From Bifidobacterium pseudolongum subsp. pseudolongum DSM 20099 (GTDB taxonomy: Bacteria; Actinomycetota; Actinomycetes; Actinomycetales; Bifidobacteriaceae): a DNA stretch of 64,000 bases. Made by a program: the position numbers and the translations under genes. A model generated the notes under the pieces. That model saw only the letters and a list, made by a program, of their open reading frames with translations. It was not told the origin of the DNA and made no database searches. Positions 35,919 through 44,877 of the stretch are shown here, in pieces. Each line of letters opens with the position of its first letter. Position 1 is the first letter of the stretch. The DNA lies in assembly GCF_000771225.1 (NCBI RefSeq), contig NZ_JDTZ01000002.1, positions 186,001-250,000 on the forward strand. The letters run 5' to 3'.

Positions 35919-36857
35919 TCACTGGGAGACGTCGGTGGGGTTGACCTCGGACTTGTCGACCGCGCCAGACTGCGCGCCCCATTGCTCGAGGATCTCTTCG
36001 TAGACGCCGCTGTCCATGAGCTTCTGCATGGCCTTCTGCAGCGCTTCGGCGGTCTGTTTGTCGCCTTTCTTGACCACAATGCCCTGCTTCGTCACACCAA
36101 CATCCTCGCCGAGCGCCTCAAGCTGGCCGTCGGTCTGCGTGATCGCATAGCCCGCCACCGGCGAATCGGCATAGAACACGTCAGCCTTACCGGTGGTCAC
36201 ATTGGTCGTCACGTCGGTCTGCAACGCGTTCGACAGGATATCGATCGCATCCTTGCCGTTCTTGGTGCAGTCCTCGCTCATCTGTGTGACTTCCTCTTCC
36301 TGCGTGGTGCCGGTCTGCACCGCCACGCGCACGCCGCACAGGTCCGCGGTGTTGACATTCGTGGGGTTGCCCTTCTTGGTGCCCCATGTGGAGCCGGCCT
36401 TGTAGAAGCTCACAAAATCGACGGCGTCCATGCGTTCGGGCGTGATCGTGAACGACGAGATGCCCACGTCGTACTTGGAGCCGACCGAGGGGATGATCAG
36501 GTCGAACTTGGAGACCTGCTGGTCGGCCTTGAGGCCCAGCACCTTGGCGAGCGCGTTCGACAGGTCAACATCGTAGCCCACCGGCGTCTTGCCGTCTTCG
36601 GCCAGGAATTCGGCCGGGGCGTACGAGGTGTCCATACCCACGGTGAGCACGCCGTCCTGCTTCACCGAATCCGGCAGCAGCGCGGCGATTTCCTCGTCCG
36701 TCTCGATTTTGGACACATCGTATGCCTGCGGCGATGCGGCGCTGGTTTCACTACCGGATGACGATGCTTCGTCGGATGTGCCGCATGCGGCGGCGCTCAC
36801 ACACAGCGCCGCGCCAAGAAGACACGCGGCGATGGACCGAAAGGACTGCTTGCTCAT
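35919..36857 (-). CDS. amino-acid ABC transporter binding lipoprotein 2
   Basis: A 312-residue family 3 binding protein, clearly paralogous to the previous one along its whole length (shared LTVGMDTSYAPAEF, YDVDLSNALAKVLGL, ERMDAVDFVSFYKAG, QTGTTQEEEV and KADVFYADSPVAGYA). Lipobox SAAAC gives Cys25, then a Ser/Glu-rich linker. The 216-base gap to lipoprotein 1, containing its own operator-like site, suggests separate control, while the permease and ATPase are shared. The pair probably widens or shifts substrate range. Confidence 0.92.
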   Translation of the reverse strand: MSKQSFRSIAACLLGAALCVSAAACGTSDEASSSGSETSAASPQAYDVSKIETDEEIAALLPDSVKQDGVLTVGMDTSYAPAEFLAEDGKTPVGYDVDLSNALAKVLGLKADQQVSKFDLIIPSVGSKYDVGISSFTITPERMDAVDFVSFYKAGSTWGTKKGNPTNVNTADLCGVRVAVQTGTTQEEEVTQMSEDCTKNGKDAIDILSNALQTDVTTNVTTGKADVFYADSPVAGYAITQTDGQLEALGEDVGVTKQGIVVKKGDKQTAEALQKAMQKLMDSGVYEEILEQWGAQSGAVDKSEVNPTDVSQ

Positions 36858-36951
36858 GGTTTCCCTCGCTGTTCGTGACCACGCTCCATGCGTGATGCAT
36901 GTGTGCAGCGTAAAAATCCGATGCTACGAACAGGTTACTGGCACGAAAACA

Positions 36952-36968
36952 TGAAACACCGCCTGTTT
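36952..36968. promoter_or_regulatory. inverted repeat upstream of binding lipoprotein 2
   Basis: GAAACA, five bases, TGTTTC form a small dyad 95-111 bases before ATG 36857. It may be an operator. The 494-base gap 36858-37351 contains this site, hairpin element A (37002-37109), and otherwise no gene; about 240 bases between element A and the DUF559 gene show nothing I recognise. Confidence 0.3.
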
Positions 36969-37001
36969 CGTACGATCCCTGTGCATTCATCGTGTTTTCA
37001 G

Positions 37002-37109
37002 GCTGGAGAGGAGCATTTTCCGGACAGAACCCAGATACCGGCCTCGTGCTGGAGCCAGTTTTCGCCCTACATATATGGGTGATGGCCGGAAAATGCTCCT
37101 CCCCAGTCA
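37002..37109. repeat. hairpin element, family 2 copy A
   Basis: The left arm 37002-37024 (GGCTGGAGAGGAGCATTTTC plus CGG) and right arm 37087-37109 are complementary at 21 of 23 positions, about 62 bases apart. The inner part shares CCAGTTTTCGCCC and ATATGGGTG with copy B. It lies 243 bases before the DUF559 gene. Confidence 0.8.
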
Positions 37110-37351
37110 AAATGGTTTCACCGAACGCCTCTCTTACTTGTTCTCACTGGCTGAGGACTGATTTCGTCTTGAAAGCCACACCGCAACCGAACCCAGCTGA
37201 TGACCGGCGGCATCCACCGCTTCCTCCACATTCTGTCAGTATTTTCCGCCCGCTATCCACCGTTTCCACAGGCATCACCACGATGGCTGACAGCCGAGGT
37301 TGCATCCGTTAGAGTCGTCACAACATTCGGATTTATAGCGAGGAACAGGAC

Positions 37352-38335
37352 ATGCCCGGACACTTCGAGACGCCAGAGCAGCGGCAGGAATGCCAATTGG
37401 AGACCTGCTTGCAATTTGAGCGTTATTGCCGGCGTGCCACGGCATGCATATTCACGTTGACCACAGCGCTCCGACTGCTCGGCGTGGATTGGGACCCAGA
37501 AGCTTCTGTCACTTCGATGCCCAGACTTCATGCCGATGTGCTCCAGACGGTTGTGGATCACCGCAACAACAAAGGACGCGATAGGCACGCCCTCGCACGC
37601 CCCGGCACTAAACGGGTCGCTCCCACCGCAGTATTCGTCAGCAGCATACCAATAGAGACCATCGAAATCGCAGAGGGTATCACCTGCACGACACCCGAAT
37701 TCACATGGTTCATGTTCTCGCGTTTTCTTGGGCTTAAGGACCTCGTCATCTTAGGCGATGCGATGATGCGCAGGAACACCCTTCATGAGCCACTGACATT
37801 GGACGGCTTCGCCGACCTCATCGCACGTGTGGAGTGCCGCGCGCACCGCAATGGCATACGGCCGCCCAAAGGAATTACACAATGCCGCAAAGCCTTGGAA
37901 TTGATGGAAGAGCACACCGATTCCGTCATGGAAACCATATTGAGGCTCACGCTCGAATGTTATGGCCTTCCCCGACCGGTGGTCAATCTTCCTGTGAGGT
38001 TGCCGGACGGGCGCCTCATCTTTTTGGACCTTGCGTTCCCTGAAGCCATGGTGGCTGTCGAATACGATGGCAGGCACCACAGTGAGCAATGGGCGCAGGA
38101 CTCGCTCCGGCGCTTCGCGATAGAGGCATCTGGCTGGGCCTACGTGCAAGTCATCGGTCTCGGGTTCATCACCGACGCGGATAAACGGCACGTGGCGGAA
38201 CTGGTAGGACGGCTCATCCGCGAGCGCACCGGCAAGAACTATCTTTTGAGCACCCCGCTCCCCCTCGAATGCGTGCCGGATAGGCGACGCGAAGCGTGGA
38301 AGGAGCGTCCCTCGGGGCTTACAGTCGCCTGCTAA
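37352..38335 (+). CDS. DUF559 (Vsr/restriction-like) endonuclease-domain protein
   Basis: A 327-residue protein. The carboxy-terminal third (about 215-300) has the DUF559 pattern of the PD-(D/E)XK superfamily: DGRLIFLDLAFPEAMVAVEYDGRHHSEQWAQD, written here as FLDLAFPE and VAVEYDGRHHSEQ, then RRFAIEASGWAYVQV. The Asp of the first and the Glu of VAVEYDG are the probable metal ligands. The amino-terminal part (TSMPRLHADV to MEEHTDSVMETILRLTL) is typical of actinobacterial relatives and resembles abortive-infection AbiEi-like proteins in layout. The function is unproven: nuclease, defence or transfer. GAGGAACAGGAC precedes ATG 37352. It is bracketed by hairpin copies A and B. Confidence 0.75.
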   Translation: MPGHFETPEQRQECQLETCLQFERYCRRATACIFTLTTALRLLGVDWDPEASVTSMPRLHADVLQTVVDHRNNKGRDRHALARPGTKRVAPTAVFVSSIPIETIEIAEGITCTTPEFTWFMFSRFLGLKDLVILGDAMMRRNTLHEPLTLDGFADLIARVECRAHRNGIRPPKGITQCRKALELMEEHTDSVMETILRLTLECYGLPRPVVNLPVRLPDGRLIFLDLAFPEAMVAVEYDGRHHSEQWAQDSLRRFAIEASGWAYVQVIGLGFITDADKRHVAELVGRLIRERTGKNYLLSTPLPLECVPDRRREAWKERPSGLTVAC

Positions 38336-38355
38336 GCTCCCACAGCAACGCATCT

Positions 38356-38466
38356 CGGCTGGGGAGGAGCATTTTCTGAGTAGGGGCCATGTATTGGCCC
38401 CTTGATGGCGCCAGTTTCCGCCCCTGTATACATGGGTGTTGGCCGAAAAATGCTCCTTCCCAGCCG
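38356..38466. repeat. hairpin element, family 2 copy B
   Basis: The left arm CGGCTGGGGAGGAGCATTTT (38356-38375) pairs with the right arm ending in TGCTCCTTCCCAGCCG (38451-38466). A smaller inner hairpin GGGGCC/GGCCCC lies near 38384-38402. It shares CCAGTTTCCGCCC and ATGGGTG with copy A. It starts 21 bases after the stop of the DUF559 gene, where it could also act as its terminator. Confidence 0.8.
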
Positions 38467-38577
38467 AAATATGTTTCAACCACACACTCCAACTCGGCCA
38501 ACACGCCCGGGAATGTGCCCACAGCGCTATTCGCCGCAAACCACAAGAACCCCAGCATACTCCGATACGCTTGGAAT

Positions 38578-39375
38578 ATGGCATTTTTGATTATCTTTCT
38601 TGTGGCGCTCGCAATCAGCGCCGTCGGTTTCCACCGGTACATCTGGTTCATCTCGATTGGCTACGGCTTCTCGATCGCCGGCATCGGCGCGGCGTTGCTC
38701 ATCTACTTCGGTATCACCGGCGGTCTGACCGCCGTGTCGATTGTGATGGCGGCGCTCCTTATTGTCTATGGTCTGCGACTTGGTGGCTACCTGCTCGCAC
38801 GCGAATACCGCAGTTCCTCCTACCATCAGGTCATGCAGCAGGCGATTGACAACGGGAAGCATGTGAAGCTCCCCCTCAAGCTCCTCACCTGGGTGGGTTG
38901 CGCGCTGCTCTACGCATGCGAGGCCTCCCCAATCGCATTCCGCTTGCAGAACCATGCGGGCACCGACGCCGTGGCCATTGTGGGTGCCGCGATCATGGGC
39001 GCCGGCATCTTGCTTGAATCCGCAGCCGACCTGACCAAGAACCGCTTCAAGCAGCAGCATCCGCACCGTTTCTGCGACGTGGGACTGTTCCGCCTAGTGC
39101 GTTGCCCCAATTATCTCGGTGAAATCGTCACGTGGACCGGCGTCTTCGTCTCCGGTGTCACCATCCTCAGCGGCGCATGGCAGTGGATCGCCGCCATCGG
39201 CGGGTACCTGTGCATCTGCTGGATCATGTTCGGCGGCGCGCGCCGCCTTGAACTGCGCCAGAACAAGGAGTATGGCAGCGACCCGGCGTACCAGCACTAC
39301 ACCAAGCACACCCCGATCCTCATCCCCTTCATCCCGCTGTACAGCGTCGCGAACGCCAAGTGGCTCATCGGCTGA
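38578..39375 (+). CDS. DUF1295 / steroid 5-alpha-reductase-like membrane protein
   Basis: A 265-residue membrane protein with about six to seven hydrophobic segments. The carboxy-terminal half matches the DUF1295/5-alpha-reductase and isoprenylcysteine methyltransferase fold: FRLVRCPNYLGEIVTWTGVFVSG and RRLELRQNKEYGSDPAYQHYTKHTP. RCPNYLGE resembles the SAM or NADPH-binding RHPxYLG motif of these enzymes. The likely role is reduction or methylation of a lipid, unknown which. ATG 38578 lacks a clear Shine-Dalgarno. Confidence 0.75.
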   Translation: MAFLIIFLVALAISAVGFHRYIWFISIGYGFSIAGIGAALLIYFGITGGLTAVSIVMAALLIVYGLRLGGYLLAREYRSSSYHQVMQQAIDNGKHVKLPLKLLTWVGCALLYACEASPIAFRLQNHAGTDAVAIVGAAIMGAGILLESAADLTKNRFKQQHPHRFCDVGLFRLVRCPNYLGEIVTWTGVFVSGVTILSGAWQWIAAIGGYLCICWIMFGGARRLELRQNKEYGSDPAYQHYTKHTPILIPFIPLYSVANAKWLIG

Positions 39376-39421
39376 GCCCACGCTCGACACCGCGTGTCTT
39401 TCCACACGCGATACTTGAAGC

Positions 39422-39901
39422 ATGACAGGCCTCACCATCCGCCACGCGCAAGCCACCGACATCAACGCCATCATGGACATGCTGCGGCAGGTCAACGATG
39501 TGCACGCACACGGCCGCCCCGATCTGTTCATCGAAGGCAAGACGAAGTACACGCCCGACGAACTCGCGCGGATCATCGCCGATGATTCGCGCCCGATCTT
39601 CGTGGCGATCGATACCGATGGCACGTTGCTCGGCTACGCGTTCTGCGTGGATGAGGACCACACCGGCAGCAACAATCTGCAGCCGATCCGCACGCTGTAC
39701 ATAGACGACATCTGCGTGGACGAAGCCGCCCGCGGCAAGCATGTGGGCACCACGCTGTACAACCACGTGCTCGACCACGCCCGCGCGCACGGCTACCACA
39801 ACGTGACACTCAATGCGTGGGCCGCGAACCCCGCCGCCATCAGGTTCTACGAGCACCTTGGCATGAGCGTCTACAAATACGGCATGGAGCAGGTTCTGTA
39901 A
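39422..39901 (+). CDS. GNAT-family N-acetyltransferase
   Basis: A 159-residue GNAT enzyme. TIRHAQATDINAIMDMLRQVNDVHAHGRPDLF starts the fold (cited here in parts: RHAQATDINAIMDML, HGRPDLF). IDDICVDEAARGKHVGTTLYN is the acetyl-CoA pyrophosphate loop, and NVTLNAWAANPAAIRFYEHLG the closing strand and helix. The amino-terminal part resembles aminoglycoside- or Rim-type relatives, but the substrate is unknown. GATACT lies 6 bases before ATG 39422 and no Shine-Dalgarno is visible, so a leaderless start is likely. Confidence 0.85.
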   Translation: MTGLTIRHAQATDINAIMDMLRQVNDVHAHGRPDLFIEGKTKYTPDELARIIADDSRPIFVAIDTDGTLLGYAFCVDEDHTGSNNLQPIRTLYIDDICVDEAARGKHVGTTLYNHVLDHARAHGYHNVTLNAWAANPAAIRFYEHLGMSVYKYGMEQVL

Positions 39902-39922
39902 CCGCTCTCGGCCACCCGCATA

Positions 39923-40414
39923 CTACCCGACCCACACCGCGTGCTCGCGCAGGAACGCCGCAAGCTCCTCCGCACTCCCGCGCCCGGTGACGATGTCCTG
40001 CACCCACTGGTACAGCTCGTTGCGCTCCGGCTCGCTCGCATCACACGCACGCACATCCCAACCGCGCATCTTGAGGATCGCGAGCGACATCTTGACCGCC
40101 GTCCGCTTGTTGCCGTCCGGGAAGATGTGGTCTTTCGCGAAGCGTGTGGCGTAGTCCGCGATCTGCGCGAACACGTCCGCATACCGTTGCGCGGGCGCAA
40201 TGCCGAAGAACGTGAGAAACGTCGCGCCAAGCACCGACTGCACACGTCCCAGAATCGCCTCATCCACCGCCGCCGGCGCGGTCGGCGTGATGTCGAGCCC
40301 CGTGCCGCGGATGGTGCCCAAGTAGACTTCGAACACCGATTCGGCGAGCGCGTCCATGCGCATCTGCTCGCCGTCGAGTTCGATGGGCTCCGCGTTTGGC
40401 TCTGCCGTATGCAT
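39923..40414 (-). CDS. Doc-type Fic toxin
   Basis: A 163-residue Fic-fold protein of the death-on-curing class. The active loop HIFPDGNKRTAVK (96-108) matches the Doc motif HxFxxGNKR. Doc proteins inactivate EF-Tu by phosphorylation in the known phage P1 case; the same target is only inferred here. ATG 40414 is preceded by AGAGGGGAG; ATG 40435, which overlaps the upstream stop (ATGA), is an alternative. It follows a DUF4065 gene, so the pair looks like a toxin-antitoxin operon with antitoxin first. Confidence 0.85.
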   Translation of the reverse strand: MHTAEPNAEPIELDGEQMRMDALAESVFEVYLGTIRGTGLDITPTAPAAVDEAILGRVQSVLGATFLTFFGIAPAQRYADVFAQIADYATRFAKDHIFPDGNKRTAVKMSLAILKMRGWDVRACDASEPERNELYQWVQDIVTGRGSAEELAAFLREHAVWVG

Positions 40415-40431
40415 AGGCCGCTCCCCTCTCA

Positions 40432-40944
40432 TCATGAACGCTCCAACAGCCGCAGCGCGTTCGGGTATTCCCGCGCCACTTCGCCCACACTGCGCGCGAG
40501 TGTGCTCGTGGGGGCGGCGGCGTGCATGTCCGCTGAGTGCACAATGCACTCAGCGGTGATGCGCGTATCGCCCTGTTCGCGCGCGTTCCACCATGCGCCG
40601 CCACGCGCGCTCGACATGCGGAGCAGGTCGCCGGCGGTCAGATCACCGAGCGACGCGAGCACGCGCGCGATGACGCCTTCCGCGCGCTCATCGAGGTCGG
40701 CTTCCTGCCATTCATCGCGTTGACGGATCATGCGCGAGCCGAACGTGGCGTATTCCGCCCATACGAGCGGCGCGACCGGCCCACACTGCCCCACGCTGAT
40801 CTCGTCGGCGAACAGTGGCTCGCCTGACTGCCGCAGTGCCTCGACCTGGCACCAGTACACGAGCAGGTTGAGTTTGAGGTTCGTCAGGAAACACGTGCCG
40901 CCGTATGCCGCGACGATGCGCCGTGCGATCTGTAGTGATTCCAT
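40432..40944 (-). CDS. DUF4065 (Panacea/SocA-like) antitoxin
   Basis: A 170-residue DUF4065 protein: LTNLKLNLLVYWCQVEALRQSGEPLFADEISVGQCGPVAPLVWAEY is the family core (in parts: LKLNLLVYWCQVEAL, GEPLFADE, GPVAPLVWAEY). DUF4065 proteins act as antitoxins for many unrelated toxins, with SocA of Caulobacter as the adaptor-type example. The gene ends within or next to the start of the Doc gene, which strongly supports pairing. Note LNLLVYW in place of the common QKLLYL. No good ribosome-binding site is evident in front of ATG 40944. Confidence 0.8.
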   Translation of the reverse strand: MESLQIARRIVAAYGGTCFLTNLKLNLLVYWCQVEALRQSGEPLFADEISVGQCGPVAPLVWAEYATFGSRMIRQRDEWQEADLDERAEGVIARVLASLGDLTAGDLLRMSSARGGAWWNAREQGDTRITAECIVHSADMHAAAPTSTLARSVGEVAREYPNALRLLERS

Positions 40945-40998
40945 CTTTCCGCCAATCAGTTGTTCCGCGCTCCCACTGTACCGTTGTATGCTATGCCA

Positions 40999-41682
40999 TC
41001 ACGCCACGCGGATGCCGAGGCTCGCGGCGAACGCGGCGGCGAGGTCGGCGATCTGGTCGAGCGACATGGTGGTTCCGCGCAGATACTCCACATTCTCTAT
41101 GCGGTGCAGGCGCGCGCCGCGCAGATCCACATCACTGACCGTGGCATGCTGCAGATTGATCGACTCGATGCGCGTGTCCGGAAACGCCACGCGCGTCAAC
41201 TGCGCGCCGACGGCGTCGAATTCGTCGATCACACAGTCAACGAACCGCACGTCGCGCCATGTGGCATCACGCAGATTGAGGTAGCCGATGTGGCAGTCGC
41301 GCATCTCCACCGAATGCATTGACGATTCCATGGCGGCGAACGAGCCGAACCGACAGCCCGTGAACAGGCAGTCCGCGAACCCCGCGCCGACCGCATGCAG
41401 CTGCGCGACACCGCATTCCGCGAACATGGTGCGGCTGATGTGCGCACGGTCGAGCGTCAGCGCGGTTGCTTGGGATTGTTCGAACACACAGTCCAGAAAC
41501 ATGGCGAGCAGCGCGTCGAGCTCATCCGCCCGCTGGTCGAAGAAGCGCGCGGAATCGTAGGAGCCCTCCCGTTCCAACAACTGCAGTTGCGCTTCATGCA
41601 GATGTTCCGCGGGTACAAAGTGCACGATGTTCGGCGCTTTGGGCTCGGCTGCGGATTGTGCGCGCTGTGCTGGTGTGCTCAT
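40999..41682 (-). CDS. pentapeptide-repeat protein
   Basis: A 227-residue protein. From about residue 45 to 200 the sequence follows the A(D/N)LXX pentapeptide rhythm: FLDCVFEQSQ, ISRTMFAECGV, FADCLFTGCRF, MRDCHIGYLNLRDATWRDVRFVDC and INLQHATVSDVDLRGARL. Such right-handed quadrilateral helices include DNA mimics that protect gyrase, but most have no known role. TATAGG lies 8 bases before ATG 41682, suggesting a leaderless start. It lies upstream of the Doc pair on the same strand, 54 bases away. Confidence 0.85.
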   Translation of the reverse strand: MSTPAQRAQSAAEPKAPNIVHFVPAEHLHEAQLQLLEREGSYDSARFFDQRADELDALLAMFLDCVFEQSQATALTLDRAHISRTMFAECGVAQLHAVGAGFADCLFTGCRFGSFAAMESSMHSVEMRDCHIGYLNLRDATWRDVRFVDCVIDEFDAVGAQLTRVAFPDTRIESINLQHATVSDVDLRGARLHRIENVEYLRGTTMSLDQIADLAAAFAASLGIRVA

Positions 41683-41709
41683 GCCGACAGCCTATAGCGG
41701 GCCCCTGAT

Positions 41710-44700
41710 TCATGCATCGATTTGACCCGTGAGGTGCTGGTACAGCTCCGCGCTCAACGGCTTCGTGAGACGCAGATCCATCTCCACGAGCCTGACCGTT
41801 TCGCCACTGTTGTCGCGTGCCGTCTCACGCATGTTCGCACATGAGCCGACGCGGCCAACGTAGTAATACATCTTGAGTTTTTCAGCGTCAGCCTTGCGCA
41901 TGACGAACAATGGGATGAAATGCGTCGCACCCCAATCCACATCTCCCTGCCCTTGTGACATCCATTCGATCTCACGTGATTTGAAACTGCGTTTGTCCTT
42001 GCTGAACCAATGCATCTCCTGAGGATTGAGGAAGCGGTCGGCGTACTGGCTGTTCGCGTATTTGACGAACACGGGCATGCTGCCGCCCTCTTTGGGGAGC
42101 AGATAGCCGCCGACGCTGCTGCCGTTGATTTGCTTGGGCCATGCAAGCAGGCGTTCCACTTCGAACATCTTGTATCGGTGTTCATAGACAAATCCTCGGT
42201 CATCCTGCAGCGAATGCCCAGTTTTAGCGGATTCCTCGAGAAGATCTGCAAACCGTTTCAACCCCGTGCGTACATTGTCCACGAAGAAGCGGCGGAACGT
42301 GTCATTGTTCACGAGCCTCGCAGCAAACTCAGGAGCGAGGCTGATCCCTCCAGCACTACGCTCGATAACCGCACATTCCCCATAGGACCTCTTGGCAGCC
42401 GTGTCGAAGAATGACCAATCCAATACCCTGAGCGCCGATTCAAGCTGGGCGTCCGTATGGTACGAGGCTGGGAATCGGGTTGCAACCGCTTCCTTCAGAC
42501 GTAACACTGATATCGGCGAATAGACGCCCTTATTACATGATGTGAGCAATTCATCGAGAACCACCAATTCCTGCGGGCGGATGGCAACCAAAAGAATCTC
42601 AGTGGCCATTTTGAGCCATTGTTCGCCCTGTGCGTCAACAGGCAACAACGTATGCGCGAACCCACTGCCCTGCTCCTCATCGGACAACACAGTCTCCGCC
42701 TCGCGTGCAAAGTCGAAGTAGCTGCTGTTTTTCTGCGCCATCGTCATCACCATCGACGGATCATGCCGGTATACATCTGTCAACATCGGAATGCGACCAA
42801 GCTCATTGCGCATCACGGAATACTGTTCGCGAAGCATCTTCTTATCCGACCACGACGCTGTATCCAATGATTTCAATACCTGCTTGCGTGAGATCTCATC
42901 GAAACTGATTGAGGACAACCCCACAGCTTCGCGTTGCAAATTCTTACGGACGATATCGCTGTCGCCTGCATTTCCATACAAGGCAACAGGAATGAGATAG
43001 TTATTCGCATAGTTGCCTATGAAATCGATGACCGTAACACATGTCTTGTGCGGGAACTTGCGCAGACCTCGACCCAACTGCTGCGTGAACACGATGCTGG
43101 ATTCGGTGTTGCGCAACATCACAATCTGGTTGATTGCAGGGATATCAATACCTTCATTGAATTTATCGACAGTGAAGATGTAGTCGAGTTCGCCCGCTTC
43201 AAGCCGGTTCACTGCGTTCTCTACATCTTTCGGTGAGGTTTTGCCGCTGATGGCAACTGTTCGATACGGGCGTTCAGCCTGTTGATTGGTTTCCTGATTG
43301 AACAGATGGGACAACTGCTCTGCCTCGTCAATCCTGGAGCAGAACACCAGCCCAGTCACTTGTTGGCCATAAGAGCCATATTGCTCGAGCTTGCGGATGA
43401 TGTATCGCACGCGACTCGGTTCAGTCAATTCTTCAAGAGAGTATTGAATCTGTTGTTTGTCGCTCTTCGATATGCCTTTGTTTGAATCGACACGCGAACC
43501 ATTCTCTCCTAGGAATTCGTGCACGCCATAGTAATGGAAGGGACACAGCATATTCTCGTCAAGCGCTTTTTGCAGGCGGATTTCATACGCGATGTTGTGG
43601 TCGAACAATGCAAAGATGTCGAAACTATCCGTTCGTTCTGGAGTTGCTGTCATACCAAGCATGAAGCGGGCTTCTGAGAAATAATCAATGACCGAACGAT
43701 AGTTGTTCGCACCAGAATGATGAGCCTCATCGATAAGCACGTAATCGAAGTCGTCGGGCTCGTACCATTCCTCCATATGACGGCGAAGTGTGTCTACCGA
43801 TGCGAACACATACTTGGCATCGTGTTGTTTACTGCTGCCAGTGAGCAAGCCGAGTTCGGCCTCATCACAGCCGAGCACCCGCTGGTATGATTCGCGTGCG
43901 GCCTTGAGGATCGTGTCACGGTTGGCTACATACAGCATGCGTTTGGGGTGGAACTCGCGTACGTCGAATGCAGAAAGGTAGGTTTTGCCCGTACCAGTTG
44001 CGGAGATGACGATGGCACGACGCTGTCCCTCGTCACGCAACTGTCGAATGCTTGCTAATGCGTCGCGCTGCATTGCATTTGGTTCGATTTTCGCCGCACG
44101 TGCCTGCTGGAGGATTTGCGTGCGCGGAGGTGCGTAGTTCTTGAACTCCTCCTCGTACTGCGCTAACCATTCATCAGTCAACGGGACCGATTGCCTGACT
44201 TGGTCCGCCAATTCCTCTTTGACCTGCTGAATCAGCTGCGCCTCACTGGTCGAAGACACACGAAGATTCCATTCACGCTGATTCTGCAACGCAAAGGACG
44301 TGAGGTTCGAACTGCCGACATACAGATTGTAATAAGCTCTTCCCCCTTCCATGCGTCTGGTGAAGAGATACCCTTTGGGATGAAATGGTTGATCTTGAGC
44401 AATCGTCCCCCCTGATTCCCCACTGTCGCCGTGTTCCCAAATCAGAACCTCCACATTGGCGTCGCGTTGGAGTTTCATCAGTTCCTTGAATGCCTTGGGA
44501 CTGTTGAAATAGTTTTTGGTGGAGGTAATGATCCGGTTACGTTTCCCGCTTTTCTTCGCATGATCAACGAATGCCTGATACATCGATTTCAATGCGTTTT
44601 CACTGACGAATGCTACCGAAATGTCAAAAGATTCGCTGCCCTTCAATTCCTCACGGATGGCATCCCCCATCATGCTTCCGGGCTGATTGGAAATCAGCTT

Positions 44701-44832
44701 GGGCACAAACCGTTCCTCAGCAGTGTCATTTTGCCTTATCAACCCGCTCATCACACCGTCGATGATGCTCTCATCGACGGTCTTCTGCATGTCGCGCGGT
44801 TCGGCAATCACCTCAGACGCCCAACTATTCAT
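41710..44832 (-). CDS. PLD-nuclease / SF2 helicase fusion with DUF3427 tail
   Basis: A 1040-residue protein in three parts. Residues about 40-200 form a phospholipase-D-like nuclease domain with HPKGYLF (151-157) and GSSNLTSFA (173-181). Residues about 245-650 form an SF2 helicase with SATGTGKT (277-284), DEAHHSG (368-374), GMTATPER and QQLGRGLRKFPHKT. The rest is a DUF3427-type region (SYFDFAREAETVL to VGRVGSCANMRET). This architecture occurs in restriction-like and defence-like loci; activity on foreign DNA or RNA is inference. Local GC is clearly lower than neighbours and AT-ending codons are frequent, which suggests acquisition. ATG 44832 has GGAGGGGATT before it. A NUDIX gene lies 45 bases upstream. 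Confidence 0.85.
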   Translation of the reverse strand: MNSWASEVIAEPRDMQKTVDESIIDGVMSGLIRQNDTAEERFVPKLISNQPGSMMGDAIREELKGSESFDISVAFVSENALKSMYQAFVDHAKKSGKRNRIITSTKNYFNSPKAFKELMKLQRDANVEVLIWEHGDSGESGGTIAQDQPFHPKGYLFTRRMEGGRAYYNLYVGSSNLTSFALQNQREWNLRVSSTSEAQLIQQVKEELADQVRQSVPLTDEWLAQYEEEFKNYAPPRTQILQQARAAKIEPNAMQRDALASIRQLRDEGQRRAIVISATGTGKTYLSAFDVREFHPKRMLYVANRDTILKAARESYQRVLGCDEAELGLLTGSSKQHDAKYVFASVDTLRRHMEEWYEPDDFDYVLIDEAHHSGANNYRSVIDYFSEARFMLGMTATPERTDSFDIFALFDHNIAYEIRLQKALDENMLCPFHYYGVHEFLGENGSRVDSNKGISKSDKQQIQYSLEELTEPSRVRYIIRKLEQYGSYGQQVTGLVFCSRIDEAEQLSHLFNQETNQQAERPYRTVAISGKTSPKDVENAVNRLEAGELDYIFTVDKFNEGIDIPAINQIVMLRNTESSIVFTQQLGRGLRKFPHKTCVTVIDFIGNYANNYLIPVALYGNAGDSDIVRKNLQREAVGLSSISFDEISRKQVLKSLDTASWSDKKMLREQYSVMRNELGRIPMLTDVYRHDPSMVMTMAQKNSSYFDFAREAETVLSDEEQGSGFAHTLLPVDAQGEQWLKMATEILLVAIRPQELVVLDELLTSCNKGVYSPISVLRLKEAVATRFPASYHTDAQLESALRVLDWSFFDTAAKRSYGECAVIERSAGGISLAPEFAARLVNNDTFRRFFVDNVRTGLKRFADLLEESAKTGHSLQDDRGFVYEHRYKMFEVERLLAWPKQINGSSVGGYLLPKEGGSMPVFVKYANSQYADRFLNPQEMHWFSKDKRSFKSREIEWMSQGQGDVDWGATHFIPLFVMRKADAEKLKMYYYVGRVGSCANMRETARDNSGETVRLVEMDLRLTKPLSAELYQHLTGQIDA

Positions 44833-44877
44833 AATCCCCTCCGCATATGAACTCTGATTGTATGGTTTGTTGATCGG

